A DNA stretch of 64,000 nt from Nanchangia anserum (GTDB lineage: Bacteria > Actinomycetota > Actinomycetes > Actinomycetales > Actinomycetaceae): assembly GCF_015240065.1 (NCBI RefSeq), contig NZ_CP060506.1:744001-808000 (forward strand). The letters are read 5' to 3'. Position numbers and translations under genes: made by a program. The notes under the pieces are model-generated. The model ran no database searches. It saw only the letters and a program-made list of their open reading frames with translations, and was not told the origin of the DNA. Every line of letters begins with the position of its first letter. Within the stretch, counting starts at the first letter, position 1. Shown here piece by piece: positions 40,610 to 50,758 of the stretch.

Positions 40610-42270
40610 CTAGGGGTGGAGCGAGGCCGTGGCGAAGACGCGGACCTGGTAGGGCGCCAGGTCCACGGTCTCGGTCACGGCAGCGAGTGGCGCAGTTGCC
40701 CACGCGGTGATCTCGCTGAGGTCGTCCACCTCGGCGGCATCAATTCCCGTGGCCTGCCTCGCGCACCACGAGGTGACGACGACGACTCTGTGTGTTCCAT
40801 GCGTGCGCTCATACGCGATGACGTCTGCATCACGCACGGGCAGGAATCGGACGTCCCCTTCGGTGAGGACTCGATGGCGCTTCCGCCACCGGATGAGGTC
40901 GCGGTAGAGGTGCCACAGGGAGGTTGGGTCACGTCGGGCCGCGGCGGCGTTGAGCTGGCGGAATGACGGTGGGATCGCCAGCCACGGCGTCGCCTCCGAA
41001 AACCCGCACGTCGCGGTGTCGTCCCAGGGCACGGGCACGCGTCCGTTGTCGCGTGAGCGCGCCTGAATAACCGCGAGGATGTCGTCGTCGCTCATGCCTC
41101 GCTCACGCAGGATACGCGCGTAATTGAGCGACTCAACATCGCGATAGTCGCTGAGCGAGCCGTAGCACGGATCGGGCAGCCCGAGTTCATCACCCTGGTA
41201 GATAAACGGAACACCGCGCATCGTGAAGGTGACGACGGCGAGCATGCGGGCGATCTGGTCGCGGTAGGCGCCGCCCGTCGTATCGAATCGGGTGAGCGCA
41301 CGCGGTTGGTCGTGATTGTTCCAAAACAGCGCCTGACACCCGCCGCCGGCAGCCATGCCCTGCTGCCAGGTCGACAGCAATTCGCGCAGGCGAGGAATAT
41401 CGGGGGCGCACACCGCCCACTTGTCCCCGTCGGCGTAGTCGACCTTGAGGTGGTGGAAGTTGAAGGTCATCGCCAACTCGTGAGACTGCGGGTTGGAGTA
41501 GCGCACACATTCCTCGAGACTCGTCGAGCTCATCTCGCCGACGGTGAGGTCCTCACCGATTCCCGCCCGATCCACGAGTTCGGCGATGTAGTCGTGCACG
41601 TGGGGACCGTCGGTATAGAACCGGCGGCCGTCGCCACTATCGTCGCTGATCCAGTGCTCAGGCTTGGAAATGAGATTGACGACATCGAAGCGGAAACCGG
41701 CGACGCCGCGGCGCTTCCACCATCGCACGACCTCGGCGACCTCGCGACGCACGGCGGGGTTATCCCAATTGAGGTCGGCCTGGGTGCGATCGAACAGGTG
41801 AAGGTACCACCGCTTTAGCTTGGGCACATACTCCCACGCAGGTCCCCGAATTTGGACTGCCAGTTTGTCGGGGGCTTGGTGGGCGAGCCCTCGACGAAGT
41901 GGTAGTAGTCCAGGTATGTGGGGTCCCCCGCGAGTGCGCGGCGGAACCACGGATGGCTCGTCGACGTGTGGTTAAACACCATGTCGAGGATGACGCCGAT
42001 TCCGCGTTCGCGACCGGCGGCGATGAGTCGGTCGAGGTCGTCCAACGTTCCAAACTGGGGGTCGATGGCGCAGTAGTCGGCGACGTCGTAGCCGTTGTCG
42101 ATCCCCGGCGAGGGAAAGACAGGCGTCAGCCACACGTAGTCGACCCCGAGGTCAGCGAGGTAGTCGAGCTTGCCGATCACTCCGGGCAGATCTCCCGTGC
42201 CCGTTGCCGTGGTGTCGGCAAACGAGCGCGGGTAGATCTGGTAGACGACGCTCGAGGAGAAGTCAGGCAT
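40610..42270 (-). CDS. treC: GH13 alpha-glucosidase, probably trehalose-6-phosphate hydrolase TreC (apparent frameshift)
   Basis: The enzyme probably cleaves trehalose 6-phosphate to glucose and glucose 6-phosphate. The barrel begins with VVYQIYPRSFADTTATGTGDLPG. The catalytic nucleophile is in GFRFDVVNLISK, the acid/base in LTVGEMSS and the third carboxylate in WNNHDQPRA. One frameshift lies in a C run near 41843-41848. About 553 residues result. The start at 42270 overlaps the end of treB, and this pairing with a PTS permease favours T6P hydrolase over oligo-1,6-glucosidase. No signal peptide is present. Confidence 0.85.
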
Positions 42271-44283
42271 CGACCGTCGCCTCGCTTGAGGTCGTCGCGA
42301 TGACCGTTTCGCCGGCGACGGCGTCGAAGCCCGAGCGCAGGTCGAGCGGACCCGCTTCGCCCTCGGAGGTGATGATGACGGCGACCTGGTCGGACTTGCC
42401 GGCCTTCGCGATCGCGGCGCGGTCGAAGCTGATGAGCGGCTGGCCGCGCGTGACGCGATCCTTGCGCGCGACATGGCAGGTGAAGCCTTCCCCACCCATG
42501 GCGACGGTGTCGATGCCGACGTGGATGAGGACCTGGGTGCCATCGGTGAGAGTCAGGCCAACGGCGTGGCCGGTGTCGGCCATGGTGACGAGGACCGTGC
42601 CGTCGGCGGGGGCGAGGACGTCCTCGGTTGACGGGGTGATGGCGACGCCGCCGTCTCCGAGCGTTTTCTTCGCGAAGACCTCATCGGGCATCTCCTCAAT
42701 GGGAACCACGGCGCCTGACACCGGTGCGGTCAGCGTGACGGAGCCGTCCTCAACGGGAGATTCGGCCGGGGAGTCGGCGCTGGTCGCGGCCCCGGCGGGG
42801 GCTGTGGCGATAGCGGCCGGGTCGGCGCCGGTGCGCTGGGTGGGGGTGAGGCGGCGCCGACCGATGACGTAGGTCAGCGCGAAGGACACGCCGATGGAGA
42901 TGAGCATGGCGCCGGCGAAGGCCAACCAGAACGGGGGCTTGATCGACAAGATGCCGGGAAGGCCACCGACGCCGATGCTCGCCGCCTCGACCGAGAAGCC
43001 AACCGAGAACATGGCCGCGCAGGCCGAGGCGATCATGCCGCAGATGAGGGGGAACTTGTACTTCAGGGACACGCCGAACAGCGCCGGCTCGGTGACGCCG
43101 AGATAGCATAGCAGGAGATGCAGGCGGGCACGTTGACCTGCTGGGCGCGCTCGTTGCGCCGTTGCAGCACGGACATGGCGAGGACCGCCGACCCCTGGGC
43201 GATGTTGGACAGCGCAATCATCGGCCACAACAGCGTGCCGCCGTAGGCGGTGACGAGCTGGGTGTCGATGGCGTTGGTCATGTGGTGCAGCCCGGTCATG
43301 ACGACGGGGGCGTAGAGGAAGCCGAATAGGGCGGCAAACAGCAGTCGGAGAGGGGAGAAGAGCCCCGCGTAGACCGCCGCCGCGATGGCGTCGCCGATCC
43401 ACCAGCCGATAGGACCGACGATGACGTGGGCGAGGAAAACGGCGGGGACGAGCGAGAAGACGGGCACGACGATCATCGACACGACTTCCGGGCAGATCCG
43501 CTTGATGCCCCGCTCGAGGTAAACGAGCACGAAGGCGGCGAGGATCGCCGTGATGACCTGCCCCTGGTAGCCGATCATCTGCACCTGCGCGAAACCGAAG
43601 TCCCACACGGGGATGTCCTTGGCCGGGGTATCGGCGACCGCGAATCCGTTGAGCAGCTGGGGCGAGACGAGCGTGAGGCCGAGGACGATGCCGAGCATCT
43701 GGGTGGTGCCCATCTTGCGGGTCACCGACCAGCAGATTCCCACGGGCAGGAGGTGGAAGACGGCCTCACCGATGAGCCACAGGAACGAACCGATCCCGGC
43801 CCAGAACTGGGAGACGTCGGCGGGCGTGAGGGTCCCGGCGTCCAGCGAGAAGCCCCCGGCCTCGGTGAACATCGGCACCGAGGTGATGACGTTGCGGAAA
43901 CCGAGGACGAGACCGCCGCAGATAAAAGCGGGAATGATCGGGGCGAAGATCTCCCCGAGATTACTCATGACCTTTTGCGCGACGTTCTGGTTCGACCGCG
44001 CCGCAGCCTTGACCTGGTCCTTCGATCCGCCGCTCACGCCGGAGACGTCGATGAAGTCGGCGTAGAAGTCCGCGACCGCGTTACCGATGATGACCTGGAA
44101 CTGACCGGCCTGCGTGAAGCTGCCCTTGACCGAGGGGAGGTCCTCGATGCCGTCGATATCGGCCTTCTTGGGGTCGACCAGGGCGAAACGCATGCGCGTC
44201 ATGCAGTGGCTGACGGCGCTGATATTGTCGGCGCCGCCGACGAGCGCGAGGAGCGCCTGCGCGTCATCGCGAAATTTCCCCAT
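42263..44283 (-). CDS. treB: PTS trehalose-type permease EIIBCA (apparent frameshift)
   Basis: This transporter imports and phosphorylates a glucoside, probably trehalose. The EIIB domain is at the N-terminus with phospho-Cys27 (SHCMTRMRFALVDP). The EIIC membrane domain covers about 105-450. A linker rich in Ala and Pro leads to a C-terminal EIIA domain with the phospho-His in LIHVGIDTVAMGGEGF. The frame changes near 43105, inside the EIIC domain (NVPACISCYA, then YLGVTEPALFGVSLKYKFP). Total about 673 residues. EIIA fusion means that only EI and HPr are needed from elsewhere. Confidence 0.87.
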
Positions 44284-44327
44284 GGGGTTCTCCTCTCACC
44301 GGGGAGGTCACACTCCATTGATGCAAC

Positions 44328-44387
44328 CTATGTGAATAAGTTGATCGTAAAGCGCGGCGCGGTGCGAGGGTAGCTATTTGAATAAGT
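44328..44387. promoter_or_regulatory. Direct repeats between treB and treR, candidate TreR sites
   Basis: The 14-mers ctatgtgaataagt (44328-44341) and ctatttgaataagt (44374-44387) differ at one base and are 46 bases apart. They are the only AT-rich islands in the divergent intergenic region and lie where the treB promoter and the treR upstream region would be. Confidence 0.45.
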
Positions 44388-44419
44388 CGCCTCGTGGCGT
44401 TTGTCACGTTCGGCTGTCC

Positions 44420-44425
44420 TACACT
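44420..44425 (+). promoter_or_regulatory. -10 element of a leaderless treR promoter
   Basis: TACACT ends 7 bases before the treR ATG at 44433, with no ribosome binding site between. Confidence 0.45.
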
Positions 44426-44432
44426 TGGCCCC

Positions 44433-45155
44433 ATGCGTCGACGCTACGATCAGATTTTCACCGACCTGCTCGCCGACCTCGAAAAAGGAACCCCGGCCTT
44501 CGGTGAGTACCTGCCCTCAGAGGCCCAGTTGACGCAGCGTTTCTCGTGCTCGAATAACACGGTGCGGCGGGCGCTGCGGATGCTCAACGAGCGCGGCTAC
44601 GTTCAGCCCGTGCCCGGCAAGGGTGTGCGCGTGGCCTACCGGCCGACCCCGCGTCCCGATTTGGCGCTGGGGGGCATCGAGTCTTTTGCCGAGGTGACGA
44701 AGCGCCACGGGCGCGACGTGCGCACCCGCGTCGTGTCGTTGACGACCGTGCACGCGAGTCCCTCGCTGGCTGAGCGCTCCGGGTTTGCCCCCGGGGAGAC
44801 TCTGACCCGTGTCGAGCGAGTGCGAATCATCGATTCGGCGGCGCTGATTCTCGATACCTCGTTCTTTTCTCTCAGCCTCGTCGGGGGCCTCACCGGTGAG
44901 ATCGCCGAAGACTCGATCTATCGCCATCTTGAGCACACGCTGGGTATGCGCGTCGCCTTGTCGAAGCGCTCCATCACCGTCGAGGCGGCGACCTCGCGCG
45001 ATCGGTCGTTGCTCGACCTCGGCGACGCCAGTGTCGTTGTCGTCGTCACCTCCGAGACCTTCGATCACCTGGGCAACCTCATCGAGTACACGGTGTCGCG
45101 CCACCACCCCGACTCCTTTTGCTTTCGCACGACAGCGGTGCGCGAGAACGTTTAG
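44433..45155 (+). CDS. treR: GntR/HutC-family regulator, probably TreR
   Basis: This is a sugar-responsive repressor. Residues 1-70 form a GntR winged helix (LPSEAQLTQRFSCSNNTVRR). Residues about 80-240 form a UTRA effector domain (SFAEVTKRHG, LTRVERVRI, VVTSETFDHLGNLIEYTVSRH). The longer frame begins at GTG 44394, but ATG at 44433 gives the typical MRRRYDQIFTDLL start and has a -10-like TACACT 7 bases before it. It lies divergent from treB, so it probably controls treBC in response to trehalose 6-phosphate. Confidence 0.88.
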   Translation: MRRRYDQIFTDLLADLEKGTPAFGEYLPSEAQLTQRFSCSNNTVRRALRMLNERGYVQPVPGKGVRVAYRPTPRPDLALGGIESFAEVTKRHGRDVRTRVVSLTTVHASPSLAERSGFAPGETLTRVERVRIIDSAALILDTSFFSLSLVGGLTGEIAEDSIYRHLEHTLGMRVALSKRSITVEAATSRDRSLLDLGDASVVVVVTSETFDHLGNLIEYTVSRHHPDSFCFRTTAVRENV

Positions 45156-45164
45156 CGGGGCGGC

Positions 45165-45170
45165 TAGGAT
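45165..45170 (+). promoter_or_regulatory. -10 element of a leaderless ABC-F promoter
   Basis: TAGGAT ends 8 bases before the GTG at 45179. No purine-rich ribosome binding site lies between the two. Confidence 0.45.
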
Positions 45171-45178
45171 GGTGGGCT

Positions 45179-46792
45179 GTGATCACCGCTTCCCACCTCA
45201 GCGTCCGTATCGGCGCTCGCGTATTGGTGGCCGACGCGTCGTTTCGTATCGATAAGGGCGACAAGGTCGGCTTCGTTGGCCGTAACGGTGCGGGGAAGAC
45301 GACGACGATGACCCTGCTGGCCGGGCGCGTCGACGACGAGGGGGTCATCGAGCACGACGGTCAGCTCAGCCGCCGCGGTACCCTGGCCTACCTCGAACAA
45401 AACCCCGATACGGGGGCAACAGAGAAGACCGGACTCGAACGCATCATGGCGGTGCGCGGACTCGATGCCCTGGCGGCGAGGATTCGGCGCGCCGAGGAGG
45501 CGATGGCCACCTCCGAGGGGGAGGCCCTGGCCAAGGCGATGGAGCGCTACGCGCGCGTCGATCACGAGTTCGAGCAGGCCGGCGGTTGGGCGGCGAAATC
45601 CGAGGCCCTCCACATCGCCGCCAATCTCGGTCTTGATGAGGCCACGCTCGCTCAGCCGTTGCCGACCCTGTCGGGCGGTCAGCGGCGGCGCGTCGAGCTC
45701 GCCCGCTGCCTCTTCTCCGGGGCCGACACGCTGCTGCTCGACGAGCCGACAAACCACCTCGATCACGACTCCATCGTGTGGCTGCGCGACTTCATTCGCT
45801 CCTATTCCGGCGGCGTCCTCATCATCTCCCACTCCGTCGACCTGCTGCGCGAGACCGTCAATCAGGTGCTCTACCTCGATGCCACCCGCGCGCGTCTCGA
45901 CGTGTACAACATGGGCTGGGACGCCTACATGCGCCAGCGCAGCGACGACGAGCGGCGGCGTCGCCGCGAGCGCGCCAACGCCGTGAAGAAGGCCGAGGCG
46001 TTGCGCCTACAGGGCGAGAAGATGCGGGCGAAGGCGACCAAGGCCGTTGCCGCCCAACAGATGCTGCGCCGCGCCCAGGAGCTCCTGGACGATCTCGAGC
46101 CCGAGACCGGCCCGGACAAGGTTGCCCGGCTGAGGTTTCCCACGCCCGCGGCGTGTGGGAAGGTCCCCCTCAGCGCGCAGGGACTGGCCAAGAGCTACGG
46201 TTCTCTCGAGGTTTTTGCCGGCGTCGACCTCGCCATCGACCGCGGGTCGAAGGTCGTCGTTCTCGGCATGAACGGTGCCGGCAAGACCACTTTGCTGCGA
46301 CTGCTCATGGGGATCGAACAGCCAGACGCCGGCACGATCGTGGCGGGAGTGGGGCTGAAGGTGGGCTATTACGCCCAGGAACACGAGACCCTCGACGACA
46401 CGCGCTCGGTTTACGGCAACCTCGCGGCGGTGGCACCCGACCTCGATGAGACCCATGTGCGCAACATTCTCGGGCAGTTCCTGTTCTCGGGCGCTGACGC
46501 CGATAAGCCCGCAGCGGTCCTGTCAGGCGGCGAGAAGACGCGCCTGGCGTTAGCGACGCTCGTGACGTCAGCGGCCAACGTGCTGCTCCTCGATGAGCCG
46601 ACAAATAATCTCGACCCGGCTAGCCGCGAGGAAATTCTTCAGGCCTTGCGAACCTACGCCGGTGCCGTCGTGCTCGTCACCCACGATCCCGGCGCGGTCG
46701 AAGCGCTCGACCCCGATCGCGTGCTCATCCTGCCCGATGGCGACGAGGATCTGTGGAGTGAGGAGTACTTGGACTACGTCACACTGACCTAG
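45179..46792 (+). CDS. ABC-F family ribosome-associated ATPase
   Basis: This cytoplasmic protein has two ATPase domains and no membrane part. It belongs to the family that acts on ribosomes in translation control or antibiotic protection. Walker A motifs are GRNGAGKT near residue 35 and GMNGAGKT near 365. Signatures are LSGGQRRRVELARC and LSGGEKTRLALATL. A basic helical linker (ERRRRRERANAVKKAEALRLQ) joins the domains. GTG at 45179 is preferred because MITASHLSVRIGARVLV is the normal start. Length 537 residues. Which ABC-F group it belongs to cannot be said by eye. Confidence 0.92.
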   Translation: MITASHLSVRIGARVLVADASFRIDKGDKVGFVGRNGAGKTTTMTLLAGRVDDEGVIEHDGQLSRRGTLAYLEQNPDTGATEKTGLERIMAVRGLDALAARIRRAEEAMATSEGEALAKAMERYARVDHEFEQAGGWAAKSEALHIAANLGLDEATLAQPLPTLSGGQRRRVELARCLFSGADTLLLDEPTNHLDHDSIVWLRDFIRSYSGGVLIISHSVDLLRETVNQVLYLDATRARLDVYNMGWDAYMRQRSDDERRRRRERANAVKKAEALRLQGEKMRAKATKAVAAQQMLRRAQELLDDLEPETGPDKVARLRFPTPAACGKVPLSAQGLAKSYGSLEVFAGVDLAIDRGSKVVVLGMNGAGKTTLLRLLMGIEQPDAGTIVAGVGLKVGYYAQEHETLDDTRSVYGNLAAVAPDLDETHVRNILGQFLFSGADADKPAAVLSGGEKTRLALATLVTSAANVLLLDEPTNNLDPASREEILQALRTYAGAVVLVTHDPGAVEALDPDRVLILPDGDEDLWSEEYLDYVTLT

Positions 46793-46872
46793 GACAACGC
46801 GCGCTAAGCGAGCTCGACGGGAATAATAGGTGAGCACAACGAAGGGTGCTCTCGTCTGCCCGAAGGAGTGTC

Positions 46873-47926
46873 GTGTTTCTCGCGATCAAGGAAATCCTCC
46901 ATCAGAAGACTCGCTACGCCGCCATCACCCTGGTGGTCTTTCTCGTCAGCTACCTCGTGTACTTTCTCACCGGGCTTGCCTTCGGGTTGGCCTCGTCTTA
47001 CACGGAAGTCATCGATACGTGGTCGGCGAAGACGGTGACCCTGGCTAAGGATGCCAACAAGTCGGCGCTGGCCTCGAGGCTGTCAACATCGGCGCTGAGG
47101 GGCCTGCCCGAGGACGCCGCCGGGATCTCCTTTGTGCCGGCCGCGATCGACGATCGCTCCGAGGGGGCTGACGGCGAGCGGATCAACGTCTTTATCGCCG
47201 GTGTCGATGAGCGGCTGCGTCCGCACCTGCAAAAGGGCCGGTGGGGGCGCGAAGCGAGCGAAGTCGTCATCGATCCGACGCTTGAGCGTGCAGGCTGGCA
47301 CGTTGGCGACCGGCTTGAGCTGCCCGAAGCCACGGCGCGCATCGTCGGAGTATCCGAGCCTGCTCGGTTCCAGGCATCCCCCCGTCATGGTTGCGGGAAG
47401 CGACATCGCCGACATCGCCGGCCCCCAGGGCAGGGATCTCACGAGCATCATCGTGTCGGAGTCGGGCGCGGGCCTGCCGAGCACAATTGGTGGGGTCGAC
47501 GTCGAGACCATTCCCGTTGACAACTTCATCGATGAGCTCCCGGGCTATCGCGCCCAATACTTGACGTTCAGCCTGATGATCGGTGCCCTCATCGTCATTT
47601 TGTCGCTCGTGTTGGGGATCTTCATGTACGTTCTCACCCTGCAAAAGTCCCATGTTTTCGGGGTGATGAAAGCCCAGGGGGTGCCGACGAGCTATATCGC
47701 CCGCGCCGGTGCGGCACAGACCTTGCTGATATCCCTGTGCGGTGTTGCCCTCGGGGCGGCGGCAGCGCTGGGCAGTGGCGGCGCGTTGCGGGGCGCCGTG
47801 CCCTTTGCCGTGTCGTGGCCGCTCTTCGCCGCTCTCAGCGCGGCGTTCGTCGTGTTCACACTGCTGGGCAGCCTGTTCCCCATCCGCGTGATTTCGCGGA
47901 TTGATCCGATGACGGCGATTGGGTAG
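46873..47926 (+). CDS. FtsX-like ABC transporter permease (apparent frameshift)
   Basis: This is the membrane subunit of a MacB/FtsX-type ABC system, paired with the ATPase that follows. The first membrane helix is at about residues 15-40 (AAITLVVFLVSYLVYFLTG). A large extracytoplasmic domain is followed by three helices (YLTFSLMIGALIVILSLVLG, then LLISLCGVALGAAAALG, then LFAALSAAFVVFTLLG). The frame changes at a C run near 47380-47386. About 350 residues result. AAGGAG precedes the GTG. It has one FtsX domain, as in DevC or heterocyst-type exporters. The substrate is unknown. Confidence 0.83.
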
Positions 47927-47930
47927 CACC

Positions 47931-48725
47931 ATGATCACACTGACCGATGTTTCCAAGGACTACACGCAGGGATCCGAGACGATCCATGCCCTCAAGCCGA
48001 CGACACTGACCATCCCTGATGGCGAGTTCTGTGCCATCCTCGGCCCGTCGGGCTCCGGCAAGTCGACGCTGTTGACCATCATGGGCGGGCTGCTGACGCC
48101 GAGCACGGGACAGGTATGCATTGACGACGTCGATCTCACGGAGATTTCGCGCAAAGAGCTGTCGCGTCAGCGCTTCACCAAGCTCGGGTTCATCTTGCAG
48201 TCGTCTTCGCTCGTGCCTTTCCTGACCGTGCGCGATCAGATGGTCTTCCACGCGAAGGTCGCCGGGACCACGCCGGATACGCGTCGGCGCGACGAACTCA
48301 TGGACCGTCTCGACATCGCGTCGCTGGCCGGAAAATACCCCGATGCCCTCTCCGGCGGGGAACGCCAGCGCGTGGCGATCGCCACGGCACTCATGCACGA
48401 CCCCGCCGTCATCCTCGCCGATGAGCCGACGGCCGCCCTCGACACGGCACGCGCCTTCGAGACCGTGAAGCTGTTGCGCGATCTCACCCACGAGGATGGA
48501 CGCGCCACCATCATGGTTACCCACGACGAGAGGCTCATCGACTACTGCGACGCCGTCTACCGCATGTACGACGGTGAACTCACCCGCGACACGACGGCTA
48601 GGCGGGGGCGTGATGGCGAGCGCGCAGACGGCAGCGGCCGCCAGCAAGCTCATCCCATCTGCCGCGCCATTCGAGAACGAATGCCGTGGCTGTGCCCACC
48701 GCGCCGATCGAATCGTCGCGGGTAA
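47931..48725 (+). CDS. ABC transporter ATP-binding protein (MacB/LolD type)
   Basis: This is the ATPase partner of the upstream permease. Walker [10 protein letters not shown] lies near residues 40-48, the signature LSGGERQRVAIATAL near 140 and Walker B VILADEPTAALD near 160. ATG at 47931 follows the permease stop by 4 bases. The family length is about 225-230 residues, reaching LTRDTTA. Here the frame runs about 40 residues further and overlaps the convergent sixA gene by 128 bases. The tail (GRDGERADGSGRQQ) looks like antisense coding, so a lost stop through a one-base error near 48600 is possible. Confidence 0.88.
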   Translation: MITLTDVSKDYTQGSETIHALKPTTLTIPDGEFCAILGPSGSGKSTLLTIMGGLLTPSTGQVCIDDVDLTEISRKELSRQRFTKLGFILQSSSLVPFLTVRDQMVFHAKVAGTTPDTRRRDELMDRLDIASLAGKYPDALSGGERQRVAIATALMHDPAVILADEPTAALDTARAFETVKLLRDLTHEDGRATIMVTHDERLIDYCDAVYRMYDGELTRDTTARRGRDGERADGSGRQQAHPICRAIRERMPWLCPPRRSNRRG

Positions 48726-49080
48726 GCTCCCACGCACACGCCCCGATGGTCGGCTGGTGCCCGACGACCACGACGTCGGTGTGGCCGGGGTCGAATCCCC
48801 GCACGTAGGCGACGACGTCGTCCCACCAGGCATCGTAGAGATTGTCGACGCTCACGAGATCGCACGGGCCCAGCTGTTCGGCGAGCGCCCGAGCCGTCTG
48901 CGTCGTGCGCCGGGCCGAGGAGTGATGGATAGCCTGGGGTGCGATGACGGAACTGAGTGAGCGGCCGAGGGCATCGGCCTGACGCGTACCGGTGGCCGTG
49001 AGCGGACGCTTGTGGTCGACGCCAAAACCCGACCCGGCTTGGGCATGGCGGACGAGCGTGAGGGTGCGTAGTGTCGTCAT
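48598..49080 (-). CDS. sixA: SixA-type histidine phosphatase
   Basis: This is a small phosphatase of the branch-1 histidine phosphatase superfamily. The catalytic motif is LVRHAQAG at residues 9-16, with His12. The second conserved His is in VVVGHQPTIG. The 160-residue length and the RRTTQTARALAEQL segment fit SixA, which acts on phosphohistidine proteins. The C-terminus overlaps the convergent ABC ATPase frame. On the minus strand TACCAT ends 6 bases before the ATG and there is no ribosome binding site, so it may be leaderless. Confidence 0.88.
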   Translation of the reverse strand: MTTLRTLTLVRHAQAGSGFGVDHKRPLTATGTRQADALGRSLSSVIAPQAIHHSSARRTTQTARALAEQLGPCDLVSVDNLYDAWWDDVVAYVRGFDPGHTDVVVVGHQPTIGACAWELTRDDSIGAVGTATAFVLEWRGRWDELAGGRCRLRARHHAPA

Positions 49081-49086
49081 AGGCTC

Positions 49087-49092
49087 ATGGTA
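49087..49092 (-). promoter_or_regulatory. -10 element of a leaderless sixA promoter
   Basis: TACCAT on minus ends 6 bases before the sixA ATG. Confidence 0.4.
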
Positions 49093-49109
49093 GTTAGGGG
49101 AGGGAAGTT

Positions 49110-49337
49110 ATGGCGCTTACGGCAGGACCGGCTGACGATATCTGCTCGGCGCGCGGGTGCGAGGCCGACGCCCGGTGGGCCGTCGTGTGGTCGAATCCTG
49201 CGCTGCCGACCCGCCGGGAGAAGACGTGGCTGGCCTGCGACGAGCACCGCGACTACCTGCACTCCTATCTGGCCTATCGCTCGTTTCCCGTGCGCGACGT
49301 TCCCTTTGAGGACGTGCGCGCGTCCGAGTCTCATTGA
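49110..49337 (+). CDS. Small Cys/His-containing actinobacterial protein
   Basis: The 75-residue protein has Cys12, Cys17, Cys43 and His46 in the pattern C-x4-C-x25-C-x2-H, which could bind zinc. The segment KTWLACDEHRDYLHSYLAYRSFP is widespread in actinobacteria. Relatives are often labelled acetone carboxylase in databases, a name that the size and motifs do not support. It is divergent from sixA. GGAGGG lies just before the ATG. Function is unknown. Confidence 0.8.
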   Translation: MALTAGPADDICSARGCEADARWAVVWSNPALPTRREKTWLACDEHRDYLHSYLAYRSFPVRDVPFEDVRASESH

Positions 49338-49341
49338 CGTG

Positions 49342-49383
49342 CGCCGGCGGCGACACACCCTGACAGGCGAGTCGCCGCCGGCG
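49342..49383. terminator. Bidirectional terminator between small protein gene and glgC
   Basis: A perfect 13-bp G/C stem (49342-49354 with 49371-49383) lies 5 bases after one stop and 29 bases from the convergent glgC stop. Confidence 0.75.
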
Positions 49384-49412
49384 GTATAGGCGCTCAGCGC
49401 ATCCGGAGTGGT

Positions 49413-50648
49413 TTACGGGTGCACGATTGAACCCTTGGGAACAACGGTGATTCCCGATTCGGTGACGGTGAATCCGCGAGCCCGGTCGCGCTCCGGATCG
49501 ACGCCGATCGTCGCGTTTTCCTCGACGACGACGTCCTTGTCGAGGATCGACTTGGCGACGACGGTATGGCGGCCAATGCGCGTGTTGTGCATGAGGACCG
49601 ATTCGGAGACCGAGGAATAGGAATGGACGTAGGTTCCCGGCGACAGAATCGAGTGCTCGACGTTGCCACCGGAAATGATGACGCCGTTGGAGACGATCGA
49701 GTCGATGGCGACACCGCGCCGGTCGGCGTCGTTGAAGGTCGTCTTTGCCGGCGGCAGCCACGCGTCGGCCTTCGTATAGGTGGGCCACTCGAAGTTGTAG
49801 AGGTTGAACACGGGGTGGACCGAAATGAGGTCCATGTGGGCGTCGTAGAACGCATCCAGCGTGCCGACGTCACGCCAGTAGTCGCGGTCGCGTTCGGTGG
49901 CACCGGGGACCTCGTTGTCGATGAAGTCGTAGCAGTTGACCCCGCCGTGCTCGACGAAATAGGGGACGATGTCGCCGCCCATGTCGTGGGCCGAGTCCTC
50001 GTTGGCGGCGTCGCGCTCAAGGGCCTCGATGAGGTCCTTGGTCGTGAACACGTAGTTGCCCATGGAGGCGAGGATCTTCGTCGGGTCGTCGCTCAGCCCC
50101 TCGCAGTGGGTGGGCTTTTCGAGGAAGGCCTTGACATCGCCGCCATCCTGGTCGATGACGCCGAAGGCACTGGACAGCTCGATGGGCTGGCGGATCCCGG
50201 CGATGGTGCACGGCTTACCCGAGGCGATGTGGGACTCGACCATCTGGGAGAAGTCCATGCGGTAGATGTTGTCGGCGCCGACGATAACGAGATAGTCCGG
50301 CTTTTCATCACGCACGGCATTGAGCGATTGGTAAACGGCGTCTCCCGAGCCGAGGTACCAGTGTTTACCCTGGCGCTGCTGGGCGGGAATGGGGGCGACA
50401 TAATTGCCGAGGTTGGCCGACATCCGCCAGGTTTGGACGATGTGACGGTCGAGGGAGTGCGACTTGTACTGGGTGAGAACAATCGTGCGCAAATAGCCCG
50501 AGTTGACGAGGTTCGACAGGGCGAAATCAATGAGTCGGTAGTGGCCACCGAAGGGAACGGCGGGTTTGGCGCGATCGAGGGTCAAAGGCATGAGCCGTTT
50601 ACCCTCGCCGCCTGCGAGGACGATTGCGAGGACATTGTTCTTAGCCAT
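49413..50648 (-). CDS. glgC: Glucose-1-phosphate adenylyltransferase GlgC
   Basis: GlgC makes ADP-glucose from glucose 1-phosphate and ATP for glycogen synthesis. The N-terminal nucleotidyltransferase motif is [16 protein letters not shown], followed by [18 protein letters not shown]. The catalytic segment is [14 protein letters not shown] left-handed beta-helix domain fills the C-terminal third ([19 protein letters not shown]). It has 411 residues and is intact. It is divergent from glgA/glgM, 110 bases away. On the minus strand TAGGCT ends 6 bases before the ATG. Confidence 0.97.
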   Translation of the reverse strand: MAKNNVLAIVLAGGEGKRLMPLTLDRAKPAVPFGGHYRLIDFALSNLVNSGYLRTIVLTQYKSHSLDRHIVQTWRMSANLGNYVAPIPAQQRQGKHWYLGSGDAVYQSLNAVRDEKPDYLVIVGADNIYRMDFSQMVESHIASGKPCTIAGIRQPIELSSAFGVIDQDGGDVKAFLEKPTHCEGLSDDPTKILASMGNYVFTTKDLIEALERDAANEDSAHDMGGDIVPYFVEHGGVNCYDFIDNEVPGATERDRDYWRDVGTLDAFYDAHMDLISVHPVFNLYNFEWPTYTKADAWLPPAKTTFNDADRRGVAIDSIVSNGVIISGGNVEHSILSPGTYVHSYSSVSESVLMHNTRIGRHTVVAKSILDKDVVVEENATIGVDPERDRARGFTVTESGITVVPKGSIVHP

Positions 50649-50654
50649 ATCTGC

Positions 50655-50660
50655 AGCCTA
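50655..50660 (-). promoter_or_regulatory. -10 element of a leaderless glgC promoter
   Basis: TAGGCT on minus ends 6 bases before the glgC ATG, with gcagat between and no ribosome binding site. Confidence 0.5.
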
Positions 50661-50758
50661 GGGTTTATCGATCGCCCGCGGGCGCGTTTGAGATCCGTTA
50701 GTGTGGCAATATCCCCGCGATCGATCGGGCGTGGCCCGTATGCAGAAAGGTGTCGACC

